Source of the DNA: JABMPR01 sp964508765
Lineage (GTDB): Bacteria > Fidelibacterota > UBA8477 > JABMPR01
Reading direction: 5' to 3'
Assembly: GCA_964508765.1 (NCBI GenBank)
Contig: CAZDVD010000001.1
Span: 92,390 to 156,389, forward strand
Length of the DNA: 64,000 nt
Shown here piece after piece: positions 55,112 to 63,948 of this stretch (the stretch's first letter is position 1; every line of letters begins with the position of its first letter). The notes under the pieces were generated by a model. It saw only the letters and a list, made by a program, of their open reading frames with translations. It did not search any database and had not been told where the DNA came from. A program made the translations under genes and the position numbers.

Positions 55112-56941
55112 GTGAAGAGCAAAAAAATCATCTTTAGCATTCTGGCAGCACTTCTCCCTCTCGCTTTTTTAGCTCTGGTTGAACTCACACTTTGGGTTGC
55201 GGATGCTTATCCCCAGCCCCCGCTTTTTCTTGAAATTGAAGAAAACGACAAAACATTTACCCAGATCAATTCACAGGTGGGTGAGCGTTACTTCAATAAG
55301 AACATCATGCCAGTTCCCAACCTGTATCCACAAAAATTTAGTACAAATAAACCTGCCGGAACCATGCGCATATTTTGTCTGGGGGGGTCCACAACAGCAG
55401 GCTTCCCTTATGAAATGACAGTACCTTTTCCTCAGCAGCTTGCCCTTTTACTAAAGCAGGAAAACCCGGATAAAAATTTTGAAGTCATCAATATGGGTCT
55501 TTCTGCCATCAATAGTTTCACTGTGGTGGATTGGATGCCTGAGATTCTTGAGCAGGATCCTGACCTGATCCTCCTTTACATGGGTCACAATGAGTTTTAT
55601 GGGGCTTATGGCACAGGGTCTACCATTTCTCTGGGCAATGATGGCAGAATCGTGCGCCTTGTTTTAAAACTTCAGAAATTTCGGGTTGTCCAGCTGATCA
55701 ACTCTTTGATTCGCGGATCCACGGATTTACCCAAGGACGAAATCAATCCCACTCTCATGGAAAAAGTAATCGATAATAAATTCATCGAATCCAATTCAGT
55801 TCTTAGAATTAAAACACGAGAGAATTTTTCAGCAAACCTGGACATCATACTTAACGCCTGTCAGTCGGCTGGTGTACCCGTTATCCTGAGTAATCTTGTC
55901 AGCAATATCAAGGATCAGATACCTCTTGATGTCACATCCAATCCAGAGCAGACTTCAAGCAAAGCACACAAACTATATCTAAAAGGTCTGCGTGAGTTTC
56001 GTCAAGGAGATACAACAACAGCCTACATATCCCTGACTCGTGCGAAAAACAATGATCAGGTTCCCTTTCGCGGTAATGATTATCTCAATGAGATCCTGCA
56101 GGTTAAGGCCGGCCGCTTTGGACAGGCTATTGTGGATATGAAATCTGCCTTCAGACGTGCTTCCCCTTCAGGTATTCCTGACAATGATTTGTTCTGTGAT
56201 CATCTCCATCCCAACCCCATTGGGTACCATCTTATGGCCAGGCAATTTCAGAAAGCCATGACGAAGAGCGGCTTGCTCCCCAAGACTATCGAGCAGCATA
56301 TTTCCACGCAACCACTTCTAGTCACCGATCTGGACTGGGAAATTGGTGCCTTACGTGTATTCAAACTTTTACATCGCTGGCCATTTGGTAATCGTCAGGT
56401 TAATTACGCAGATTATCCACCCCTCCACAATGATAAAACAGTCCGGGTTGCCAAGGACTATCTCTTCGATCATCATATCTGGGGCAAAGCCCATAGCGAA
56501 ATGGCGGATCATTACCTGAGGCTGGGAGATCTACATAAAGCCTGTCAGGAATATCTGGCTATTGTGGAGATGTATCCTGACAAAACTGAGTATTATACAA
56601 AATTGGTGGAGTGTGCCAAGCAGGCAAGGTTGTGGAAACTTGTAGAGGAGTCTTGCCAGAGAGCTCTCCCCACAACCGACTCCAAGGGAATGTTTTACTA
56701 CAATCTAGCTCTGTCACAAAGATTTGCCGGTGATATGGAAGCGGCTATAAAAAATATTAAAGCAGCTATCGAAGCGCCTGAATTGACCCGCAGCCAATCA
56801 GCCAATGTTTATTACACCTATGCTCTTTTCCTGCTGGATCTGCGTAAGTCTTCTGAAGCAGCTGCAGTCCTCACAGAGTTGGTTAGAGAAGTTCCTGATT
56901 TCGTCCAAGCCCATGAGCTACTGAATAAACTGATGAATTAA
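55112..56941 (+). CDS. SGNH/GDSL hydrolase with TPR C-terminus, membrane-anchored
   Basis: A 609-residue protein, GTG start with AGGGGAG upstream. One helix (about 6-32) is followed by an SGNH hydrolase domain (about 80-385): block I LGGSTTAGFP with Ser93, VINMGLSA as block II, YMGHNEFYG as block III with the Asn, and DHLHPNPIGYH with Asp363 and His366 completing the triad. From about 450 to the end are TPR motifs. Such enzymes add or remove acyl groups on polysaccharides or other polymers. Last gene of the polyferredoxin-to-SGNH operon; the carbamoyltransferase and this hydrolase may modify the same molecule. Confidence 0.9.
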   Translation: MKSKKIIFSILAALLPLAFLALVELTLWVADAYPQPPLFLEIEENDKTFTQINSQVGERYFNKNIMPVPNLYPQKFSTNKPAGTMRIFCLGGSTTAGFPYEMTVPFPQQLALLLKQENPDKNFEVINMGLSAINSFTVVDWMPEILEQDPDLILLYMGHNEFYGAYGTGSTISLGNDGRIVRLVLKLQKFRVVQLINSLIRGSTDLPKDEINPTLMEKVIDNKFIESNSVLRIKTRENFSANLDIILNACQSAGVPVILSNLVSNIKDQIPLDVTSNPEQTSSKAHKLYLKGLREFRQGDTTTAYISLTRAKNNDQVPFRGNDYLNEILQVKAGRFGQAIVDMKSAFRRASPSGIPDNDLFCDHLHPNPIGYHLMARQFQKAMTKSGLLPKTIEQHISTQPLLVTDLDWEIGALRVFKLLHRWPFGNRQVNYADYPPLHNDKTVRVAKDYLFDHHIWGKAHSEMADHYLRLGDLHKACQEYLAIVEMYPDKTEYYTKLVECAKQARLWKLVEESCQRALPTTDSKGMFYYNLALSQRFAGDMEAAIKNIKAAIEAPELTRSQSANVYYTYALFLLDLRKSSEAAAVLTELVREVPDFVQAHELLNKLMN

Positions 56942-56949
56942 CGCCTGAT

Positions 56950-57639
56950 CTATTGCGTGGCTGTTATACCTGTTCTTAAAATTTTATCTGCGTCAATTTC
57001 CCTGAATACATCATGGAGAAAATCCACATAGATTTCCTCAGTTTTTCGAATCTCAGTATGAAATGGATAGAGCGGTAAAAGGAATGCTTCGACCCATTTA
57101 TTGGTATTGGCGCTACGAGCGTAAGTTTTTATTAATTTCCCTTCACCATCAAACACTTCAACATCCAGATAATATTCCTGAGTGTAGGGAATGGGAAGAA
57201 GTGTCAATGTGAGCACTGATCCAAGGGTCCCCAGGAAATATTTGCTAAAGGATTTCTCCTTCCTGAATTGCATGGATATCCTCAATTCATAGTTAGCCAT
57301 AAGGGAATCTTTCAGAGCCAGCCGTTCTGGATCAGACATATCTGAAGCAAATTCTGTAAAGGCGGCAAAGCGATTCAGGTTGGAGAACTCGTTGGTCGCA
57401 TCCAGCAGGATGTCATCATAGCCATCTAGAATTCTATATCTATTCTGAAGTTTAGGAACCGCATCAAGTCCCCGGGTTTGAACGAGATGTCTGGACACAA
57501 AAAGCACATCTACTGGTTCCGCTCCCAAGATTTTATCCGCGCTCAGACTACTGGCCCCCTGGATTTCCGTTTTGGATGTGGCACAGCTGGAAATCATCGT
57601 GATGATGCCGAGAATGAAGATTACTATAAGCTTTTTCAT
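56950..57639 (-). CDS. Lipoprotein of unknown function
   Basis: 229 residues with a lipoprotein signal ending in ISSC. The body contains a hydrophobic stretch (FLGTLGSVLTLTLLPIPYTQEY) and YARSANTNKWVEAFLLPLYPF. This resembles outer-membrane-associated lipoproteins with a GNA1162- or DUF4136-like layout, though I cannot place it firmly. Converges closely on the SGNH gene (8-base gap). Confidence 0.72.
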   Translation of the reverse strand: MKKLIVIFILGIITMISSCATSKTEIQGASSLSADKILGAEPVDVLFVSRHLVQTRGLDAVPKLQNRYRILDGYDDILLDATNEFSNLNRFAAFTEFASDMSDPERLALKDSLMANYELRISMQFRKEKSFSKYFLGTLGSVLTLTLLPIPYTQEYYLDVEVFDGEGKLIKTYARSANTNKWVEAFLLPLYPFHTEIRKTEEIYVDFLHDVFREIDADKILRTGITATQ

Positions 57640-57672
57640 GTTATTCCCCTTTTCGAAAATGGTTCAAAACTG

Positions 57673-58119
57673 CTATGGATTTCTGCGCAGGGTTATGGCT
57701 CCAGGTCGCATACTGAAGTCAAAAAAGAAATTGTTAGCCAGATGAAAATCGCCAACGGTGATATCGTCCTGAACTTCGTTTAGGAGCAAGGTCAAATACT
57801 TTTTGTGGAAATCACTATTGGGAAATAATTGTCCAACTACGATTCCCTTAATGCTGTAGCCATCATTCCAGTTATCTACTTCAATTTCCGCATCAATGAA
57901 TTCGGCATTCCCTACCGTTCCAGTGATTTCCATGTCAGGAGTGATGCGTAATGTGAATCGAACGTTGCCGGCTTCGGAATTCATGTTTGTGTTGTAGAAG
58001 TGTCCCTCCCCATGCCAATCACCAATAAATTGATTCAGGTTGGTTGTGTCATCCTGACCAATAGCCAGTGAACAATAACATAGCCAGAGTAATGGAATTA
58101 TTTTTGATCTGAAATTCAT
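57673..58119 (-). CDS. Small exported protein of unknown function
   Basis: About 148 residues from ATG 58119. The signal peptide is IIPLLWLCYCSLAIGQ; the mature part (FIGDWHGEGHFYNTNMNSEAGNVRFTLRITPDMEITGTVG) has the look of a small lipocalin-like beta barrel. An in-frame start at 58173 adds residues in front of the signal and is less likely. Lies between a lipoprotein gene and a membrane-protein gene on the same strand. Confidence 0.72.
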   Translation of the reverse strand: MNFRSKIIPLLWLCYCSLAIGQDDTTNLNQFIGDWHGEGHFYNTNMNSEAGNVRFTLRITPDMEITGTVGNAEFIDAEIEVDNWNDGYSIKGIVVGQLFPNSDFHKKYLTLLLNEVQDDITVGDFHLANNFFFDFSMRPGAITLRRNP

Positions 58120-58153
58120 AAAACCTTCATCAGAGATTGATTGCAGTAGCCGG

Positions 58154-58870
58154 CTAGGATTCGTCCTCCTCAAGCCTGTTTTTCAGGAGGATGATCCCGC
58201 TTACTAGGAGTGGACCGACAAAGAGAACGATGACCATCCCCCGCCCTCTTTCCAGTGGATTTGGGCCAAATATTCTATAGAGATGAAAGAAGTAGAAGAA
58301 GAAGCAAGAAACCACTATTAGAACTGCCCCAGCAATTCTGGGCCATCGTTTTGCGACATACGCTAACAAGAAGAAGGGTGCTGCCAACAGCGATTGCATA
58401 ATAAGAGCAATGGGATCAGTAAGATTTCCGACGACGTTGAATACCAACCACACCCAACCGAAGGCGTTCAGGACGCGGGATACTGTTTTTTGAGGACCCC
58501 AGTAAGAGAGCAGAGAGCTGAGGAACCAGGTAAACCAGAGTACGGCAAGAATCAGTGATACGGAAATCTCAGCATCACCCACATTGCGATCACCTGACCT
58601 TAAGTAAGCATCATATAGAAAAGTGAATAACCCGGCTGTGAGAAAGGCATGGTATCCGGCACGTCGATCCGCCCGTCTCTGGAATTCATCCTGATCATTT
58701 AGAATTCCCGTTTCCCTAAGAATTCCAGGACCGAAGGTGCCGAGAGCAGCCAGGGTTAGAAACCACCAGTTGATTTCCGAAAGGGCAAATCCTAGAATAA
58801 CCAATGCGCCAGCGGCCAGCGTTGCATGGGTTGGATGCCATTCCAATCGACTCAGAAGTTTGTTCATCAT
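58154..58870 (-). CDS. Multi-pass membrane protein partnered with an XRE regulator
   Basis: About 238 residues with seven probable helices and the soluble loop LNDQDEFQRRADRRAGYHAF between the second and third. The start is one of two adjacent ATGs (58870 or 58867) after GGAGGAG. The gene lies 4 bases after a small XRE regulator gene; such regulator/membrane-protein pairs are common in Firmicutes- and Bacteroidetes-like genomes. No named family recognised. Confidence 0.75.
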   Translation of the reverse strand: MMNKLLSRLEWHPTHATLAAGALVILGFALSEINWWFLTLAALGTFGPGILRETGILNDQDEFQRRADRRAGYHAFLTAGLFTFLYDAYLRSGDRNVGDAEISVSLILAVLWFTWFLSSLLSYWGPQKTVSRVLNAFGWVWLVFNVVGNLTDPIALIMQSLLAAPFFLLAYVAKRWPRIAGAVLIVVSCFFFYFFHLYRIFGPNPLERGRGMVIVLFVGPLLVSGIILLKNRLEEDES

Positions 58871-58874
58871 AATC

Positions 58875-59090
58875 CTACTCCTCCAATTCAAACATTTCTT
58901 CTACTGTAGCCCCGAGAACCTGTGCGAGGCGCAGTGCCAGACCTACTGAGGGTGAATACCGACCTTTTTCAATAGAGAGGATGGTCTGACGTGTGGTGCC
59001 AACTTTTTCAGCCAACTGCTCCTGGGTCAAATCTCCAGCCTTCAGTCGGCACAGCTTCAAATTGTTACGGATGTCATACTTGGGTCGCAT
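58875..59090 (-). CDS. XRE family helix-turn-helix regulator
   Basis: 71 residues, essentially one HTH_3 domain: NNLKLCRLKAGDLTQEQLAEKVGTTRQTILSIEKGRYSPSVGLALRLAQVLGATVEEMF, recognition helix about 32-42. Belongs to the short YgzD/XRE type that controls an adjacent membrane protein. A clear inverted repeat at 59117-59138 just upstream is the likely operator. Confidence 0.9.
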   Translation of the reverse strand: MRPKYDIRNNLKLCRLKAGDLTQEQLAEKVGTTRQTILSIEKGRYSPSVGLALRLAQVLGATVEEMFELEE

Positions 59091-59116
59091 ATACCAATAT
59101 ACAATAAACTGTACAT

Positions 59117-59138
59117 AATGTAAAGTTTATTTTACATT
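59117..59138. promoter_or_regulatory. Probable XRE operator
   Basis: AATGTAAA (59117-59124), six bases, TTTACATT (59131-59138): perfect 8-base arms, 26 bases upstream of the XRE start on the minus strand and about 85 bases upstream of the divergent lipoprotein gene. A related half-site, GTACAT, lies at 59111. Likely autoregulation, possibly control of both directions. Confidence 0.55.
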
Positions 59139-59223
59139 TTCTCTTGTATCATGTTCATCGGTACCATAACTTCACCCACGCTTTAAACATCGATTTATCA
59201 ACAATCTATGGAAGGGGAGAAAA

Positions 59224-59772
59224 ATGAAACTCAAGTTCATGGTTGTTTCAGTTCTAGTCTTTTTGACTTCATGTGGTGTTGTTGACAAAGAGGCACAGAA
59301 ACTTTTCTTTGCGCGAAGTGGTCCTTTTGAAGTCACTGTGTACCCAGTCCATGTCGTCATATCAGAAACAACTCATGCAGATACATCGCTTCAAATGCAG
59401 CTAATTCGCTACCTCAACCAAAGTGGAATGGCCAAAGCCGTTGCTTCTGAGAGGGATATAGCTATTCCTTTTACATGGGGTGCCAATCAGGCAAAAATGT
59501 TTAGCAGGAGTGCGAAAGGTTTTGCAGCTGCCATACAGCTTGATAAACCGGCTACACCATATGCCCTCCTCGTCGAAACCCTGAGTATCGGTGTTGAAGA
59601 AAACATGGGTGGCGTCCACTTCTATCTTGTTGATAGCACAGGGAAGGTTGTTACTGGAAGTCTTTCAAATTCTCATTGGGAAGAATTCAAATCAATATCG
59701 CCCAGGGACAGAAATGAAGGTATGAAGGTCGCCTATAGACTCCTCAACTCTCTGACCATCGAGACACCCTGA
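59224..59772 (+). CDS. Lipoprotein of unknown function
   Basis: 182 residues with a lipoprotein signal ending in FLTSC. The mature part reads GPFEVTVYPVHVVISETTHADTSLQMQLIRYLNQSG and YALLVETLSIGVEENMGGVHFYLVDSTGKVV, an alpha/beta pattern resembling the TolB-N-terminal-like domains found in outer-membrane lipoproteins. No catalytic motif. Preceded by GGAAGGGGAG. Monocistronic. Confidence 0.75.
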   Translation: MKLKFMVVSVLVFLTSCGVVDKEAQKLFFARSGPFEVTVYPVHVVISETTHADTSLQMQLIRYLNQSGMAKAVASERDIAIPFTWGANQAKMFSRSAKGFAAAIQLDKPATPYALLVETLSIGVEENMGGVHFYLVDSTGKVVTGSLSNSHWEEFKSISPRDRNEGMKVAYRLLNSLTIETP

Positions 59773-60099
59773 TGTAGCCACTTCCATTCAGATAGCGTCC
59801 TCAACACCAGTCGAAACACTGCCATCTGCTGCAAGAGAGGCCCCTGTTTGTCTGGATGCTGGATTCGGGAGTTGTGACGCCTTTTGATGCTGTACTCCCT
59901 GCCATCATTTCTCGTCTATTTTCCTGTTAATTGGCAGCTTCCGGGATCGTCATGGAAAGACCATCTCATAGCCTGATTCACGCACTTATTTTTCCCTCTT
60001 AACCTTTTTACTTATATGGTGTCTCAGTTATGTTGTCAGCCAATTAAAAGAACAATCGCTGACTCTAAACTTGTCTCGATTTGATAAAAGGAAATATTG
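59773..60099. other. Intergenic stretch
   Basis: 327 bases between the lipoprotein and receptor genes. I see no gene, tRNA or convincing hairpin; the last 15 bases hold the AAAGGA ribosome site of the receptor gene. Confidence 0.5.
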
Positions 60100-62562
60100 A
60101 TGCGTCGATCTATAAAATTTGTACTCCTCTTGCTGCTCATCTCTCTCACAACACATACCCTGTTTGCCCAGGCTCAACGTGGACAGGGAAGAGCTGGCGG
60201 AAACAGGCCCAGCTCAGGAATCGCTGGCAAGGTTCTGGATGATGTTAGCGGAGATCCCATTCAATATGCCAATGTTATGCTCCATGATAGTGATACAGAA
60301 GCAGCCATCACCGGCACCATCACGGATGAGCGAGGAAGATTCCGTATTACCCCAGTTAAACCTGGCCACTATTTCGTGACCATCAAATTCATGGGTTATG
60401 AAGAATTAAGGATCGACAGTCTGACTATTACCATGGCGACACCCATGGCTATGGTGGGTCAAGTTTTTATCGTACCTGCCACTATGTCAGGTGAATCTGT
60501 AGTGGTTGAAAGAGAACGCACCACCATGGAATACAGGATTGATAAAAAAGTGATCAACGTTGGTCAGGATTTGACTTCCAGCTCTGGAACTGCTGTTGAG
60601 GTGCTTGAGAATGCCCCCTCAGTTCAGGTAGATATTGAAGGTAATGTGGAGCTCAGGGGTAGCAGCAATTTTACAGTACTTATCGATAACAGACCTTCCA
60701 TTCTGGATGGAAATGAAGCGCTCCAAACCATTCCGGCCAGCACCATTGATAATATTGAAATCATCACAAATCCATCTGCTGCTTATGATCCTGATGGTGT
60801 CTCAGGTATAATTAACATCATTACCAAAAAGAGCAAACTCGAGGGTATCAGTGGTATTGCCAACCTAAAAGCAGGCATGTTGGGACAAATGGGTGGCGAT
60901 TTTCTGATTAATTATCGTAATCATAAATACACAGCCTACCTCAGTGCTGCCTACAATACTCGGATACATGAAGGTCAGGATTCAAGTCTGAGTCAAACAA
61001 CAGTGGGCGATACAACCTATTCTGTGGGTCAGCTCGGTGATAATCGCTTTCAGCACGGGGGGTATCGAATTCGAACAGGTATTGACTTTAACCTCTCTGA
61101 TAAGGACATTTTAGGTGTAAAGCTTTCCTCTGGGTCCAGAGGATTTAGTAGATCGGGTGAAAACTCCTTCTATGAATACACAAACTATCTGCTGGTTCCA
61201 ATAGTATCTACTTCTGAGGCTATTTCAGAACGCGGAGGTGCCTATTATAATCTTGGAGCCAACTATGAGCACCAATTCAGTGGGCCAACTCACCGCCTGG
61301 CAGTCGATGGTAGCTTTAGCATTCGAAAATCGGACGAGGAGAGTACCACAGAACAATTTGATATCAACGGAGACCAGATCAGCGGTAAAATTACCAGCGA
61401 AGAGGGTCCCACGAATAGGGCTCGCCTTGAGGTCAAATACGAACAGCCTTTCGCCAATGATGGCAAGCTTGAAGCAGGCTACCAACTGCGCTCAGGACTT
61501 TCTGCAGACGAAAGTGGGCTGCAACACTGGGATCCCATCACCGAAGATTACCTAACGGTAGATAGCTATGATTACGATACAGAGTATAAGCGCAATATTC
61601 AATCGCTGTTTGGTGTAATGTCCACCAATATTGGAAAACTAGGTATTCAAGGCGGTTTGCGTACAGAGTACACCTTCAGGAATATCGCAGTGATTGATAG
61701 TATCGATTTTGAGATCGATCGCTGGGATTACTTCCCCAGCCTGCACCTATCTTACAATATTACACCAACTCAAAAATTCATGACCAGCTATTCCAGACGT
61801 ATTCGTAGACCCCGAGGAGGGTTTCTAGAACCCTTTGAAACCTGGACAGATGCTTACAATGTCCGGACTGGTAATCCTGGATTGCTACCTCAATACATCA
61901 ATGCCTTTGAGCTCGGCTATATGAAATATTTTGGCAAGAATATGATCTCGGCAGAAGTTTACACCCGAGAAACCACCAATCTTGTTGAACGGGTACAGAG
62001 TGTCTATTCAGAGAATGTCATTTTACACACCTTTGATAACGTGGGTAACTCACTCTCTGTGGGTAGTGAACTATCCTTAAGGGTGATGCCCGTTGAATGG
62101 TGGGATTTTAATCTCATGGGGAATATCTATCACTACGAGATCAATGACCAGCCTGCTAGCTTCAATCAGAATATTGAAAGCGACAACTACAGTGTCCGTT
62201 TTAACAATAATTTCACACTGAACCAGATGCTAAAACTGCAGCTGAACGCCATGTACAATAGTGCATCCGTTACGGCCCAGGGTGAAAGAGAAGCTATGTT
62301 CTTCTTGAATGCTGGTGCTCGATTGGATATTATCGAGAACAAGCTAAGTGCTTCAATCAATGTGCGAGATATTCTGGATACTGGAGATCATGAATTTATC
62401 AGTGGGGGTGACAACTGGTATCGTTATCAATCGTCTGATAGAGTAGCCCCTGTCTGGTCAGCCTCCATAAAATATATTTTCAACAATTACCGTTCAAGAG
62501 ATAGAAATGAAAACGGTGATGGTATGAATGGTGGCGATAGTGATGAGGGAGATGATTTCTAA
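60100..62562 (+). CDS. TonB-dependent receptor-like outer-membrane protein with carboxypeptidase-regulatory-like N-domain
   Basis: An 820-residue protein from ATG 60100. Signal peptide (ISLTTHTLFAQ), Gly/Arg linker, CarboxypepD-regulatory-like beta domain (about 38-115, SGIAGKVLDDVSGDPIQYANVML), plug domain (about 135-240: VLENAPSVQVDIEGNVELRGSSNFTVLIDNRPS, NPSAAYDPDGVSGIINIITKK), then a large barrel. It is of the OMP_b-brl_3 type rather than SusC; no SusD partner is present. The C-terminus is Asp/Gly/Asn-rich instead of ending in an aromatic. Substrate unknown; uptake of siderophore, peptide or glycan is possible. Confidence 0.88.
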   Translation: MRRSIKFVLLLLLISLTTHTLFAQAQRGQGRAGGNRPSSGIAGKVLDDVSGDPIQYANVMLHDSDTEAAITGTITDERGRFRITPVKPGHYFVTIKFMGYEELRIDSLTITMATPMAMVGQVFIVPATMSGESVVVERERTTMEYRIDKKVINVGQDLTSSSGTAVEVLENAPSVQVDIEGNVELRGSSNFTVLIDNRPSILDGNEALQTIPASTIDNIEIITNPSAAYDPDGVSGIINIITKKSKLEGISGIANLKAGMLGQMGGDFLINYRNHKYTAYLSAAYNTRIHEGQDSSLSQTTVGDTTYSVGQLGDNRFQHGGYRIRTGIDFNLSDKDILGVKLSSGSRGFSRSGENSFYEYTNYLLVPIVSTSEAISERGGAYYNLGANYEHQFSGPTHRLAVDGSFSIRKSDEESTTEQFDINGDQISGKITSEEGPTNRARLEVKYEQPFANDGKLEAGYQLRSGLSADESGLQHWDPITEDYLTVDSYDYDTEYKRNIQSLFGVMSTNIGKLGIQGGLRTEYTFRNIAVIDSIDFEIDRWDYFPSLHLSYNITPTQKFMTSYSRRIRRPRGGFLEPFETWTDAYNVRTGNPGLLPQYINAFELGYMKYFGKNMISAEVYTRETTNLVERVQSVYSENVILHTFDNVGNSLSVGSELSLRVMPVEWWDFNLMGNIYHYEINDQPASFNQNIESDNYSVRFNNNFTLNQMLKLQLNAMYNSASVTAQGEREAMFFLNAGARLDIIENKLSASINVRDILDTGDHEFISGGDNWYRYQSSDRVAPVWSASIKYIFNNYRSRDRNENGDGMNGGDSDEGDDF

Positions 62563-62588
62563 ACTTCAACCAAAAACTTGATTCTCAA

Positions 62589-62620
62589 CAAGACCCTCTT
62601 CGGAGGGTTTCTTGTTTTAT
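62589..62620 (+). terminator. Intrinsic terminator
   Basis: ACCCTC-TTCG-GAGGGT (62593-62608) with an outer CAAG/CTTG extension, a stable UUCG tetraloop, and TTTTAT after it. It ends the receptor gene. Confidence 0.8.
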
Positions 62621-62847
62621 ACCAATTATACATCAAACCAGCACCTAATTTCTGCATCTTTTTCCGTCTTAATGCACTTAAAAATCTCACCATAGCTACC
62701 GCTATACTTCAAATTTGAAGTTTCTAAAACGAAAAAATATTTTGAACTTATAGTGCACGTTTGACGTACAATTGGTATTATTGAGGCAACAAGGCAATAT
62801 ATTTTCCAGGTATCAAACAATGCACTGTCAATTAAAAGGGGTGAAAT

Positions 62848-63003
62848 ATGAGTGATCACAATTGCGAGACTTGTCCCATGCATAAGAAAGCTGAGAAAAA
62901 GCCTAAATCATTGATGGCTAAATTATGGCGCTGGCATACTGGCTGGTGTCCTGGTTGGAAAGCCTATCAAAAATCCCTGGCACAAGCAGAAACTCAGAAT
63001 TGA
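62848..63003 (+). CDS. Conserved small protein with CxxCPMH motif
   Basis: 51 residues: SDHNCETCPMHKKAEKKPKS then LMAKLWRWHTGWCPGWKAYQK. ATG 62848 has AAAGGGG upstream. The Cys-x2-Cys-Pro-x-His start and WRWHxxWCPGWxxY core recur in small uncharacterised bacterial proteins, so it is probably real despite its length. The cysteines and His suggest a metal site. Its rightful partners are unknown. Confidence 0.65.
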   Translation: MSDHNCETCPMHKKAEKKPKSLMAKLWRWHTGWCPGWKAYQKSLAQAETQN

Positions 63004-63200
63004 AGGCACTTTTCTGCCTACATTATTCAATTTGCAATCATACCAGAACCGATTAATGTCATGCGTGATGATGAGAAATTTAAATATTAAGTCTTTTTTT
63101 CAGGATTCCAGGGGCAATCAAGCCCAGGGACCAGCATGTTTATGGAGACAATCTGTATCGTAGTACAATAATGTAATTACATATATTTTTAGATATTTAA

Positions 63201-63237
63201 AACCCTGCTGATCTCTGATGATAGCGGGGTTTTTTTG
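63201..63237 (+). terminator. Probable intrinsic terminator
   Basis: AACCCTGCT (63201-63209) pairs with AGCGGGGTT (63223-63231) with one G-U pair; seven T follow. About 200 bases after the small-protein gene. Confidence 0.65.
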
Positions 63238-63278
63238 TTTCAGGAACCTTAATCAAACAACCAAGAAAGGGGTTGAAA

Positions 63279-63518
63279 ATGAACCTGAAAGACATGGTGA
63301 GAGCCGGACAGAAAGTAAGAATCAGTTTTTATAGCCGAGGGAGTTTGTGGTATATCACAGACAGTGGCTTCGAATTCCCTGTACCAGTAGGAGACCGAGC
63401 TGAAGTTGGCAATGCCACCTTCCTTGCTGAGGATAAGACTATCTATTTCATGCGTTACATCCGGAAACATATACAGTTTCTGGAAGACGCACGCATGGAA
63501 GCCAAACGGAGATCATAA
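63279..63518 (+). CDS. Small conserved hypothetical protein
   Basis: 79 residues from ATG 63279 (GAAAGGGG upstream); a TTG two codons earlier is less likely. The sequence has VRISFYSRGSLWYITDSGFEFPVPVGDRAEVGNATFLAEDKTIYFMRYIRKHI, which I recognise as the pattern of small uncharacterised proteins in several proteobacteria. Cytosolic, no catalytic motif. Closed by an unusually long terminator. Confidence 0.7.
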   Translation: MNLKDMVRAGQKVRISFYSRGSLWYITDSGFEFPVPVGDRAEVGNATFLAEDKTIYFMRYIRKHIQFLEDARMEAKRRS

Positions 63519-63560
63519 AACTAAAACAGGCAGAGGAATCTGCCTGTTTTAGTTTTGAAC
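63517..63560. terminator. 18-pair perfect hairpin terminator
   Basis: The stem 63517-63534 (AAAACTAAAACAGGCAGA) pairs without mismatch with 63539-63556 around a GGAA tetraloop. T-rich on the right and A-rich on the left, so it can stop transcription from both sides; on the minus strand it would terminate the kinase remnant. Confidence 0.85.
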
Positions 63561-63561
63561 A

Positions 63562-63756
63562 TTAATCTGATTTGGGAACTTTATAAAAAAGGAATTCCCT
63601 TGCTCTTCTCTAGGCCTCACACCCACCTCTGCTTTGTGAGCCCTGGCAATACGTTTTACAATGGCAAAACCCAACCCACCTCGATCTCGAGTCGAATCCA
63701 ACTGCACCCCTCGTTCAAATATTTTTGTCCGCGCATTGTTGAAGTCAGCACATTTG
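63562..63756 (-). pseudogene. C-terminal remnant of a histidine-kinase ATPase domain
   Basis: Read on the minus strand to the stop at 63562-63564: ARTKIFERGVQLDSTRDRGG, LGFAIVKRIARAHKAEVGV, then EEQGNSFFYKVPKSD. This is the end of a HATPase domain (F-box IFERG, G2 box GGLGFA). It parallels the tail of the kinase at 3707-6109 (ARIFERSAQL...GLGLAIVKRIAAAHRGEV). Everything before the F-box is missing; the upstream sequence switches to insertion-sequence DNA near 63750. The kinase gene was cut by the element. Confidence 0.75.
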
Positions 63757-63822
63757 GCACAAGATGAGATAATTTTATAAGAGAGACTTTTGGCTACTTT
63801 GTTAGCTCGAAAGGAGAGCCAA

Positions 63823-63942
63823 ATGAGTCATAATTCATCAGTAGAGAAACGTGTAAAAGATATACGCAGAAACACCCGCAAGAAATACTCACAAGTGAGC
63901 AACGCTTTTTCTTGCCTCCCTTTTTTCAGGGGATTATTTTAA
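63823..63942 (+). pseudogene. Truncated insertion-sequence OrfA (IS3-type transposase helix-turn-helix)
   Basis: The product starts SHNSSVEKRVKDIRRNTRKKYS, which matches the beginning of IS3-family OrfA proteins (normally continuing SAEEKIRIVLEGLRGE), with AAGGAGAG upstream. After KKYS at about 63892 homology ends and the frame stops at 63942. Only the first 22-23 of about 100 residues remain. The left end of the element probably lies near 63750-63770. Confidence 0.65.
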
Positions 63943-63948
63943 ATATGT

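Noticed and set aside
52673..56941. Saxitoxin biosynthesis
   Set aside because: Only the I-J-K-like trio is present; the polyketide-like SxtA, the amidinotransferase and tailoring oxygenases are absent.
60100..62562. SusC of a polysaccharide utilisation locus
   Set aside because: No SusD gene follows, and the domain style is of the general OMP_b-brl_3 type; it is also far from the glucanase operon.
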